Source: Candidatus Woesearchaeota archaeon
Lineage (GTDB): Archaea > Nanobdellota > Nanobdellia > Woesearchaeales > GW2011-AR4
Length of the DNA: 5,452 nt
NCBI GenBank assembly: GCA_016181325.1
Contig: JACOZO010000057.1
Location: 1 to 5,452, forward strand
Direction: 5' to 3'
Shown: piece after piece, positions 1 through 5,372 of the stretch
Numbering within the stretch: the stretch's first letter is position 1
Layout: each line of letters starts with the position of its first letter
Notes under the pieces: model-generated
Databases searched by the model: none
What the model was told of the DNA's origin: nothing
What the model saw: only the letters and a program-made list of their open reading frames with translations
Program-made: the position numbers and the translations under genes

Positions 1-65
1 TTGCTGGCGTTAAGAATTTTTATTCATGCACAATCAAGAAAAATTTGAAATTGAATATAACACCT

Positions 66-89
66 ATTACCCGCACTAACGGGCGTAAT
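66..89. repeat. Inverted repeat / hairpin with 6-base loop
   Basis: ATTACCCG (66-73) faces CGGGCGTAAT (80-89) across the 6-base spacer CACTAA. CCCG/CGGG pairs perfectly, and ATTA/TAAT extends the stem after a two-base bulge. It is followed by no T-run, so it is not an obvious terminator. The layout of two arms around a 6-base centre recalls Xer recombination (dif) sites, and the next gene is a Xer-type recombinase. However, the outer arms are offset and I cannot match a known archaeal dif sequence. It may equally be the 3' hairpin of an upstream transcript. Confidence 0.4.
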
Positions 90-152
90 TGATTTATCTG
101 CCGGCTATTGACTATATGCTAAATATTTCTTTTCTATATTGCAATTAAGCAC

Positions 153-165
153 TGGCCACTGGCCA
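153..165. promoter_or_regulatory. Palindromic candidate operator upstream of the recombinase
   Basis: TGGCCACTGGCCA reads the same on both strands around its central base. It can also be seen as a tandem repeat of ACTGGCC (151-157 and 158-164). It lies 15 bases upstream of the TATA box at 181-190, where archaeal activators or repressors often bind. It is GC-rich inside a very AT-rich intergenic stretch. That it binds a regulator is inference; no regulator is encoded in the window. Confidence 0.35.
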
Positions 166-180
166 AACACCTGCGCAGCC

Positions 181-190
181 TATATAAATA
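181..190 (+). promoter_or_regulatory. TATA box of the recombinase gene; probably leaderless transcript
   Basis: TATATAAATA is centred about 26 bases before the ATG at 212. In archaea the TATA element lies roughly 25-27 bases upstream of the transcription start, so the mRNA should begin at or within a base or two of the start codon. In agreement, the 20 bases before the ATG contain no Shine-Dalgarno sequence. This supports both the start codon chosen and an archaeal host. Confidence 0.65.
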
Positions 191-211
191 AAATTAAATC
201 ATAACTGGATT

Positions 212-1054
212 ATGAAGAATTCAAATGATGTGGGTGGCATCAATGGAGAACATGACTTTAAGACTCTTATTGATGAGATGAAAATTAGGGGCTATAGCAG
301 GCAGACAATGGATAGTTATGTTTATCTTAATTCCAGGTTTCTGGATTATATCAAAAAATCTCCCAAAGACGTCAATAAAAGTGATATCACTAATTATCTT
401 GTTTTGCTTTATGATGGGGGCAAGGCATCCGCAACAAGGCATCTTGTATGCAGTGCATTGAAGTTTTATTATGAAACTGTGTTAAAAAGGAGGTTTCAGC
501 TTAAGCATCCCAAGAAATCCAATAAGCTATCGGGTGTTTTGGGTAAACAGGATATACTAGACATGATCAGTGCTCTTCCAAATCCAAAGCACAGGCTTGT
601 TGTTGAGCTGATGTACGGCTCGGGATTAAGGGTTGGAGAAGCTAGGAAAGTGAAGATTGGGGATTTTGATATTGAAAGGAAACTGCTTATGATTAGGGGA
701 TGCAAGGGCGGCAAGGACAGGGTTGTGAACCTGTCGGACAGGTTTATTTCTGATTTTACGCAGTTTGCAAGGGCAGAAAACAGCTATCTGTTTGAACCAT
801 CAGGAAGGCCCGGAAGGCACATATGTGAAAGGACTGCACAGAATATTGTAAAGAATGCCGCGAAGAGAGCGGGCATTGGCAAGAAGGCCCACCCTCATAC
901 ATTAAGGACAAGCTATGCCACCCATCTCATTGAGAATGGAGTTGACATAAGCTTTGTGCAGAGGCTGCTGGGGCATTCAAGAATAAGCACGACGCAGGCT
1001 TACATTAGGCTTAATAGCAACTCATTGAGCAAGATAAAGAGCCCATTGGACTGA
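212..1054 (+). CDS. xerA: XerA-like tyrosine recombinase
   Basis: This is a site-specific recombinase of the tyrosine (XerC/D, phage integrase) family. It cuts and rejoins DNA through a phosphotyrosine intermediate. Residues about 15-95 form the helical N-terminal core-binding domain (SAM-like), and residues about 108-275 form the catalytic domain. The full active site is visible: Arg140 in GSGLRVGE, Lys165 in the beta-hairpin GCKGGKDR, His229 and Arg232 in HPHTLR, His255 in RLLGHS, and nucleophile Tyr264 in TQAYIRL. The His255-Tyr264 spacing of nine equals that of XerD. The 280-residue length matches the short archaeal XerA proteins that resolve chromosome dimers at dif. No tRNA gene, excisionase or phage gene is seen nearby, so housekeeping XerA is favoured over an element integrase, though this is not proven. 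The ATG at 212 fits the TATA box 26 bases upstream. There is no overlap or short spacing to the next gene, so it looks monocistronic. Confidence 0.9.
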   Translation: MKNSNDVGGINGEHDFKTLIDEMKIRGYSRQTMDSYVYLNSRFLDYIKKSPKDVNKSDITNYLVLLYDGGKASATRHLVCSALKFYYETVLKRRFQLKHPKKSNKLSGVLGKQDILDMISALPNPKHRLVVELMYGSGLRVGEARKVKIGDFDIERKLLMIRGCKGGKDRVVNLSDRFISDFTQFARAENSYLFEPSGRPGRHICERTAQNIVKNAAKRAGIGKKAHPHTLRTSYATHLIENGVDISFVQRLLGHSRISTTQAYIRLNSNSLSKIKSPLD

Positions 1055-1080
1055 TAAGCTGTAATCCACTGCCATTTGGA

Positions 1081-1140
1081 CAAAAATTATAAATAACTAC
1101 AAAAAACTATATATATTATAATAACAATATTTAAATATAA
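1081..1140. promoter_or_regulatory. Extremely AT-rich tract with possible upstream TATA boxes
   Basis: Only 5 of 60 bases are G or C by direct count. It contains several TATA-like strings: TTATAAATA (1087-1095), an alternating TA run beginning near 1108, and TTTAAATA (1130-1137) within the 10-base palindrome TATTTAAATA (1128-1137). The last is close to the archaeal TATA consensus and would start transcription near 1160. That would put both operator-like palindromes downstream inside the leader. It is an alternative to the more proximal TATA at 1201-1208. The tract may also help DNA melting or end the recombinase transcript. Confidence 0.4.
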
Positions 1141-1164
1141 GCTGCATTCAAGAAATAGGGTAAT

Positions 1165-1180
1165 CTACTATAGGTAGTAG
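1165..1180. promoter_or_regulatory. NrdR-box-like palindrome, distal copy
   Basis: CTACTATAGGTAGTAG has perfect 6-base arms (CTACTA/TAGTAG) around TAGG. Against the bacterial NrdR-box consensus as I remember it (acaCwAtATaTwGtgt), the central 10 positions match at 8, and the whole 16-mer matches at about 10. It is weaker than the proximal copy. Its centre lies 32 bases from the other centre, with 16 bases between the two 16-mers, the arrangement typical of paired NrdR boxes. Confidence 0.45.
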
Positions 1181-1196
1181 GTCAGAGCTTTCTGGC

Positions 1197-1212
1197 ATAC
1201 TATATATAGTGC
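1197..1212. promoter_or_regulatory. NrdR-box-like palindrome over the reductase TATA box
   Basis: The 16-mer contains the perfect 12-base palindrome ACTATATATAGT (1199-1210). All ten core positions match the NrdR-box consensus (CwAtATaTwG), and about 14 of 16 match overall. NrdR is an ATP-cone, zinc-ribbon repressor that senses dATP/ATP and shuts off ribonucleotide reductase genes in bacteria. The site covers a TATA box (1201-1208) before a ribonucleotide reductase gene, so occupancy would block TBP. A caution is that a TATA box is itself partly palindromic, so part of the match could be fortuitous; the outer C and G and the second box argue otherwise. Confidence 0.5.
1201..1208 (+). promoter_or_regulatory. 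Proximal TATA box of the ribonucleotide reductase gene
   Basis: TATATATA centred at 1204.5 predicts a transcription start near 1230. That gives a leader of about 24 bases ending in the ribosome binding site at 1242-1247 and the ATG at 1254. A GTG codon at 1209, which would extend the protein by 15 residues, would lie upstream of this transcript start, so it is unlikely to be used. Confidence 0.5.
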
Positions 1213-1223
1213 ATTTTAATGCA
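1210..1223. promoter_or_regulatory. Inverted repeat between TATA box and transcript start
   Basis: TGCATT (1210-1215) and AATGCA (1218-1223) are perfect inverted arms around TT. The repeat directly abuts the NrdR-like palindrome and lies between the proposed TATA box and the predicted start near 1230. It could be a second operator, or chance in AT-rich DNA. No regulator can be named. Confidence 0.3.
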
Positions 1224-1241
1224 TTTAAGAAAAAGGGTAAA

Positions 1242-1247
1242 GAGGGG
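1242..1247 (+). promoter_or_regulatory. Ribosome binding site that sets the reductase start
   Basis: GAGGGG is partly complementary to the archaeal 16S 3' end and lies six bases before the ATG at 1254. This spacing favours 1254 over the in-frame ATG at 1260 (12 bases away) and over the GTG at 1209, which lies upstream of the site. Confidence 0.65.
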
Positions 1248-1253
1248 TTAGGC

Positions 1254-4200
1254 ATGGCTATGGAAATAATAAGAGTCAGCAAGAGGGATGGAACAGTAGT
1301 TTCTTTTGAGCACGGGAAGATATCTGATGCCATATTCAAGGCAGCTGTGACTGTTGGCGGCAGGAACAGGAAGGAAGCTGATTATCTGGCAGACAAGGTT
1401 GTTGATGAGCTGCTGAAAGGCGAAAAAGAAGTCCCTAATGTTGAGGAAGTGCAGGATGCTGTTGAAAAGGTGCTGATTGAAGGAGGCCATGCAAAGACTG
1501 CAAAGGCATACATTGTCTACAGGCAGAAAAGGGCTGAGCTGAGGGAAGAGAAGAAAAGGGTGCTTGAAAAGGCCGAGATTGATGAAGTTGACAAAAGATT
1601 TGACGTTAACGCATTGAGAGTCCTGAAGGCAAGATATCTCAGGAGAAATTCCAAGGGCAAGCTCATTGAGACGCCAAAGGAGCTTTTCACAAGAGTGGCT
1701 GTGCATGCAGCGCTGCCTGACCTGTTCTATGATTCAAGGATATTTGACATCAAAGGCACGCAGGCTGTCAATCCTGTTGAAGACTTTACGCCGGCTGAGC
1801 ACGAGGACAAATACGCTGTCGGGAAATACGCCCTGAACCAGTACCACTGGGAAGCCATGAAGAGAATGTATGACAGGTTCAACCGGAATAAGCAGATGGG
1901 GATTACATGGACTCAGCTGTTCAGCATGGTGGCAAATGGCGACTTCAATTCCTATGAGAAAAACATAAGCGAGTTCTTTGATATAATGACACACAAGGAG
2001 TTCCTGCCAAACACGCCTGCAATAGCGAATTTTGGAAACCCATTGGGCATGGGATCAGCATGTTTCGTGCTTGATGTGCCTGATTCAATTGACGGAATCA
2101 TGGAGACGCTGAAAAATACTGCCATTGTCTTCAAGGCAGGCGGCGGAATGGGGTACAACTTCAGCAAATTAAGGCCTGAAGGGGATTTTGTAAGCTCCAC
2201 AGGAGGGGTTGCCTCAGGTCCATTGAGCTTCATGAGGCTGTTTGACACGATGACTGAAGTGATAAAACAAGGGGGAATAAGGAGAGGCGCCAACATGGGC
2301 ATACTTAACAGCAACCACCCTGACATCGAGAAGTTCATCACTGCAAAGGACGGCAACAAGACACTGAGAAATTTCAACATCTCAGTCCTTCTGATGCCGG
2401 AATTCTGGGAGTGCTATGAGAAAAATGAGCCATACCCATTGGTCAATCCAAGAACCAAGGAGATCGTCAAATACATCGATCCAAAAGTGCTGTTTGACAA
2501 GATGGTCTACCAGGCATGGGAAAGCGCAGAGCCGGGAGTGATTTTCTATGATGTAGTGAACAAGTACAATCCGTTCTTTGAGCACCTTGGGCCTATTGTT
2601 ACGACGAATCCTTGCGTTGATAATGACACTCTAGTACCTACTGAAAACGGCTTGGAAAGGATAGATTCAATGAAGACTAAAAGCATATTCATTGATGGAC
2701 GAACTGGAATACAAAGCGGAAATCTAATGCTGCTCCAAAAGGGATGCAGAAAGGCAGAAGCTGCACAAGTGATTAAAACAGGAATTAAAGATACATTTAA
2801 GCTTACAACTAAGTCAGGTTATGAGCTAATTGCAACAGCCGACCATAAAGTATTTACTGATAACGGATGGAAGGAAATAGATAAGCTGACAAAAGATGAC
2901 TCTGTTTTCCTGCAATCAGGGCATGGAAGCTTTAACATTGCTAAAGAGCTTTCATTTAATGTAAACAATACAATAATCGGGGAAAACGGGAGAACATACA
3001 GCTTAAACCTTCCAAAAGAATGGAGCAGAGAGCTTGGGCTTGTGCTGGGTTGGCTTACCGGAGACGGATGGTTCAATGAAAACAATAATTCCATGGGCTT
3101 TGTATTCGCCCCAGAGGATAATGAAATAAAAGATGCAATAAAACCAATTTTGGAGGGATACTTTAACAGGGAAATCAAAGAAAGAACATATGAAAATGGA
3201 TGTGTTCAAATAAGAAGCGCAAGCAAATATATTATAGATTTCTTCAAGAAATTAGGAGTAATGCAGGATAGATGTGTTCCTCAGTCTGTATTTACAGCAA
3301 CAGAAGAGGCAGTTATAGGATTCCTGCAGGGCATATTCAGCGCAGACGGAACAATAGGAATGGGCAGCGAAAGCAGGAATTATATAAGGCTGAATTCAAG
3401 CTCTATAAGGCTTTTGAAAGATGTTCAGCTAATTTTGCTGAATATTGGCATAAGAAGCTCAATATATGACAGGACTACAAAGCCAAAGGAATTCAAATAT
3501 ACCAATAGCAAAGGGGAGCTTGTAATTTATACAACTTCAGGCGAAAATTATGAGCTTAATATAAGCAAGGAAAATGTTCCAAAATTCCTTGAAAAAATAG
3601 GATTCCTGCACAGCAAATTTAAGGAAAAAGCGCTTAAAATCAGCAAATTTGGATTTTATGAGGAGCGTTTCCTTGACAAAGTAAAAGGCATAGAATATGC
3701 TGGTAAAAGAGAAGTTTATGACATAACAGAGCCATTGAGCCATTCATTTATTGCAAACGGCATTGTTGTGCATAATTGCGGTGAAGTCCTTCTTTACCCA
3801 AACGAGCCGTGCAATCTTGGAAGCATAAACGTGTGGGCGTTTGTGAAGCATGAAGATGACAGGCCTGTGATGGATTGGGACGGGCTGAAAGAGGCTGTCA
3901 TCACCAGCACAAAGCTGCTTGACAATGTGATTGACGTGAACAATTTCCCCCTTAAGGCAATAGAGGAGATGAGCCTTAATACCAGGAAGATAGGATTAGG
4001 AGTAATGGGAGTCGGCGACCTTCTCTATGAGCTGAGAATACCTTACAATACTGAAGAAGGCAGAAGGTTCATGGAAAAACTTATGGAGTTCATAACCTAC
4101 TGGTCAAAGATTGAGAGCATAGAGCTCGCCAAGAAAAGAGGCAACCTGCCTTACTACAACAAAAGCTTCTACAAGGACGGCCAGCTGCCGTTCAGGGGGC

Positions 4201-4964
4201 GAGAGTTGAGGGATGAATGGCATTTTGACTGGGACAAGATGAGTCAGGACATAAAGCAGTTTGGCATAAGGAACGGCTATACCACCATCATTGCGCCGAC
4301 AGGCAGCATATCAATGATAGCAGGATGCAGCTCAGGCATGGAGCCGGTGTACTCGCTTGCATTCGAGAAGAACGTCAAGGTCGGCAGCTTTTACTATGTT
4401 GACCCTGCTTTTGAGAAAGTCATGCGCGAAGAAGGGCTTTACAATGATGAGCTTATGTCTGAGATATGCAACAACAAGGGCAGTATGCAGGGGCTTGGCT
4501 CAGTGCCGGAGCATCTGAGGAATGTGTTCATGACTGCGCTTGATATAACTCCGGAGGATCATATAAGGGCGCTTGCCTCGTTCCAGAAATGGGTGGACAG
4601 CTCCATCTCAAAGACAAACAACTTCCCTGCTGACGCAACGCTTGAATACATGAGGGACAGTTACATACTGGCATACAGGCTTGGCTGCAAGGACGTGACT
4701 GTTTTCAGGGACACCAGCATAAAGGACCAGGTTTTAGTCGCTCCCACGAAAAAAGAGGAAAAAGTCGAGACAAAGCTTGCTGAGATGAAGCACGAAGCCA
4801 AAAAACCGAAGGAAAGCGAAACAGGGCTGCTGTTTGCAAACGGCAACGGTGAGGGCATAGGCAGGGACAAGACCATAAAGAACTGCCCGGAATGCAGCAC
4901 CCTTCTTGAGAAAAAGGAAGGCTGCGTCAACTGCCCAAGCTGCGGCTGGGGAATGTGCACATAA
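1254..4964 (+). CDS. nrdJ: Adenosylcobalamin-dependent (class II) ribonucleotide reductase with intein
   Basis: This enzyme reduces ribonucleotides to deoxyribonucleotides for DNA synthesis, using a thiyl radical generated from adenosylcobalamin. The precursor is 1236 residues from the ATG at 1254; removing the 388-residue intein leaves 848. Residues about 4-97 are an ATP-cone (SKRDGTVVSFEHGKISDAI onward), the allosteric dATP/ATP activity switch. The alpha/beta-barrel catalytic core follows. Cys270 in GSACFVLDV is one redox cysteine. Precursor Cys842 in CGEVLL (454 after splicing) is the thiyl-radical cysteine, with Asn452 before the intein and Glu844 after the radical Cys. Cys853 in PCNLGSIN is the redox partner. 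FKAGGGMGYNFS and APTGSISMIAG are substrate-binding family motifs. A charged Lys/Glu-rich linker (about 1150-1200) leads to a C-terminal cluster CPEC-x9-C-x2-C-x2-C-x4-C, which resembles the zinc-binding/re-reduction tail of NrdJ. No class I tyrosyl-radical subunit or glycyl-radical motif is present, which supports class II. The start is set by GAGGGG six bases upstream; a GTG at 1209 is possible but lies inside an operator-like palindrome. Confidence 0.93.
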   Translation: MAMEIIRVSKRDGTVVSFEHGKISDAIFKAAVTVGGRNRKEADYLADKVVDELLKGEKEVPNVEEVQDAVEKVLIEGGHAKTAKAYIVYRQKRAELREEKKRVLEKAEIDEVDKRFDVNALRVLKARYLRRNSKGKLIETPKELFTRVAVHAALPDLFYDSRIFDIKGTQAVNPVEDFTPAEHEDKYAVGKYALNQYHWEAMKRMYDRFNRNKQMGITWTQLFSMVANGDFNSYEKNISEFFDIMTHKEFLPNTPAIANFGNPLGMGSACFVLDVPDSIDGIMETLKNTAIVFKAGGGMGYNFSKLRPEGDFVSSTGGVASGPLSFMRLFDTMTEVIKQGGIRRGANMGILNSNHPDIEKFITAKDGNKTLRNFNISVLLMPEFWECYEKNEPYPLVNPRTKEIVKYIDPKVLFDKMVYQAWESAEPGVIFYDVVNKYNPFFEHLGPIVTTNPCVDNDTLVPTENGLERIDSMKTKSIFIDGRTGIQSGNLMLLQKGCRKAEAAQVIKTGIKDTFKLTTKSGYELIATADHKVFTDNGWKEIDKLTKDDSVFLQSGHGSFNIAKELSFNVNNTIIGENGRTYSLNLPKEWSRELGLVLGWLTGDGWFNENNNSMGFVFAPEDNEIKDAIKPILEGYFNREIKERTYENGCVQIRSASKYIIDFFKKLGVMQDRCVPQSVFTATEEAVIGFLQGIFSADGTIGMGSESRNYIRLNSSSIRLLKDVQLILLNIGIRSSIYDRTTKPKEFKYTNSKGELVIYTTSGENYELNISKENVPKFLEKIGFLHSKFKEKALKISKFGFYEERFLDKVKGIEYAGKREVYDITEPLSHSFIANGIVVHNCGEVLLYPNEPCNLGSINVWAFVKHEDDRPVMDWDGLKEAVITSTKLLDNVIDVNNFPLKAIEEMSLNTRKIGLGVMGVGDLLYELRIPYNTEEGRRFMEKLMEFITYWSKIESIELAKKRGNLPYYNKSFYKDGQLPFRGRELRDEWHFDWDKMSQDIKQFGIRNGYTTIIAPTGSISMIAGCSSGMEPVYSLAFEKNVKVGSFYYVDPAFEKVMREEGLYNDELMSEICNNKGSMQGLGSVPEHLRNVFMTALDITPEDHIRALASFQKWVDSSISKTNNFPADATLEYMRDSYILAYRLGCKDVTVFRDTSIKDQVLVAPTKKEEKVETKLAEMKHEAKKPKESETGLLFANGNGEGIGRDKTIKNCPECSTLLEKKEGCVNCPSCGWGMCT
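2613..3776 (+). mobile_element. Intein with LAGLIDADG homing endonuclease, in frame within nrdJ
   Basis: This 388-residue protein-splicing element lies between TTNP and CGEVLL of the reductase; removing it restores the family motif TTNPCGE. Splicing residues are complete: Cys1 (CVDNDTLV, block A), Thr75 and His78 in TADH (block B), His377 in the block F stretch YDITEPLSHSFIANG, penultimate His387 and terminal Asn388, then Cys as +1 nucleophile. Between them (about residues 110-340) sits a homing endonuclease with two LAGLIDADG motifs. LGLVLGWLTGDG (3033-3068) has catalytic Asp151, and VIGFLQGIFSADG (3312-3350) has Asp245. Both acidic residues are intact, so the endonuclease is probably active. 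Base composition differs from the host gene: 60-base samples inside gave 17 and 16 G+C (3541-3600, 3181-3240), against 31 and 34 in the exteins (2161-2220, 4141-4200). This suggests transfer from another genome. Confidence 0.95.
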
Positions 4965-4965
4965 A

Positions 4966-5002
4966 TTTTTAATATCCTTTAATTTTCTTTTTCTTGTTTT
5001 TT
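4966..5002 (+). terminator. T-rich archaeal terminator of nrdJ
   Basis: Starting two bases after the stop codon, this stretch holds repeated T-runs on the coding strand: five at 4966-4970, four at 4983-4986, five at 4988-4992 and six at 4997-5002. There is no strong hairpin in front of them. Archaeal RNA polymerase stops at such oligo-T tracts, so nrdJ transcription probably ends here. Confidence 0.65.
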
Positions 5003-5154
5003 CAGTTTAAATCGTGATTTTCACTAAAAGGGGGAATATTATGGTTGGATATTATAGCCATTAGATTTAGAAATAAATTTCAGCAATAAAATTGCATTAA
5101 CTTGAATATTGCAGCAAGACTTCATACAATAATAAAAACAATTAAGCTTTATTT
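5003..5154. other. AT-rich intergenic stretch without a recognised gene
   Basis: No reading frame of useful length is seen on either strand. Small items are present. GTGA (5014-5017) and TCAC (5021-5024) form a short hairpin. AGGGGG (5029-5034) precedes an ATG at 5041 that opens only a 7-codon frame (MVGYYSH). GCAAT (5083-5087) with ATTGC (5091-5095) gives a weak hairpin. TCAGCAATAA (5080-5089) recurs at 5246-5255. AATAATAAAAA near 5127-5137 is a weak TATA-like element that would start a transcript close to 5155-5160, where the GC-rich structured block begins. Confidence 0.4.
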
Positions 5155-5275
5155 GGGGGGACAGTAACCATCGCACTTTACGTATCTGCGATAGTCCCTC
5201 ACACGCCCCTGTAAATATATTATAGATGGTGCGGCTGTCCTTTCGTCAGCAATAAGGCGTGAAACGAAAGGACGG
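5155..5275 (+). ncRNA. Candidate structured RNA or mRNA leader of unknown class
   Basis: This is a GC island (32 of 56 bases G+C at 5155-5210; 28 of 51 at 5225-5275) in flanks near 26%, dense with complementary segments. ATCGCA (5170-5175) pairs with TGCGAT (5187-5192), enclosed by GGGAC (5158-5162) with GTCCC (5194-5198). Alternatively GGACAG (5159-5164) pairs with CTGTCC (5235-5240) and ACCATC (5167-5172) with GATGGT (5225-5230). A third helix, CTGTCCTTTCGT (5235-5246) with ACGAAAGGACGG (5264-5275), is 12 pairs with one G-U and a 17-base loop. Several of these share strands and exclude each other, as in riboswitches. The block ends 97 bases before the start of a probable cobalamin gene. The strand is assumed from that gene. 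No known RNA family was recognised. It could instead be a free small RNA or the end of a small mobile element. Confidence 0.4.
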
Positions 5276-5302
5276 AATTAATAATAATTTTCATTGCAAT
5301 TG

Positions 5303-5372
5303 GGATAATACTATGAAATGCCTGTTGCGAATGCGCAAATGATTGTGAAGCATTTTAAAAAATAAAATCAAA
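5303..5372 (+). promoter_or_regulatory. Upstream region of the last gene: TATA-like elements and a hairpin
   Basis: GGATAATACTA (5304-5314) is TATA-like and would start a transcript near 5334, leaving a leader of about 40 bases. TTTTAAAAAATAAAA (5353-5367) also looks TATA-like, but it lies too close to the ATG at 5373 for a start upstream of that codon. TTGCG (5325-5329) and CGCAA (5334-5338) form a 5-base-pair hairpin with an AATG loop. No Shine-Dalgarno sequence precedes the ATG. If transcription instead begins near 5155, this stretch is the distal part of a leader of about 215 bases. Confidence 0.3.

Noticed and set aside
3..92. Open frame from the left edge ending at the TGA at 90-92
   Set aside because: The 29 codons are Asn/Lys/Ile-rich with no recognisable motif and overlap a hairpin. 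They could be the tail of an upstream gene but cannot be supported.
151..180. B12-box-like string GCCAAACACCTGC upstream of the recombinase
   Set aside because: It needs a gap to fit, lacks the surrounding riboswitch core, and lies upstream of the TATA box, so it would not be in the transcript.
1952..2380. Long open frames on the minus strand within nrdJ (this one 142 codons)
   Set aside because: They are antisense shadows of a well-identified gene. Their compositions are odd and they show no known motif or start signal.
3272..3469. 65-codon + strand reading frame inside the intein
   Set aside because: It overlaps the endonuclease coding sequence in another frame, where the intein motifs are clear. 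It has no ribosome binding site and no recognisable protein features.
2613..3776. Group I or II intron instead of an intein
   Set aside because: The insert is in frame with no stop codon, carries intein blocks A, B and F, and ends His-Asn before Cys. These are protein-splicing features, not RNA-splicing features.
5041..5064. Seven-codon frame MVGYYSH with AGGGGG six bases upstream
   Set aside because: The ribosome binding site and spacing look good, but the peptide is too short to support and has no link to a downstream gene more than 300 bases away. Chance is likely.
5155..5213. Archaeal SRP (7S) RNA, suggested by GGGGGG and CCCCTGTAA
   Set aside because: The resemblance to the Alu-domain motif is short. 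A full SRP RNA of about 300 bases would run into the gene at 5373, and no S-domain signature is seen.
5155..5275. Known cobalamin riboswitch
   Set aside because: The B12-box and the conserved core stretch around CCGCAACTGT are absent. Only the placement before a probable cobalamin gene fits.
5155..5280. tRNA or RNase P RNA
   Set aside because: There is no T-loop consensus (GTTCRANNC), no acceptor stem ending in CCA on either strand, and no RNase P conserved-region motifs.
5313..5342. Nine-codon frame starting at ATG 5313
   Set aside because: It is very short, has no ribosome binding site and no recognisable content.
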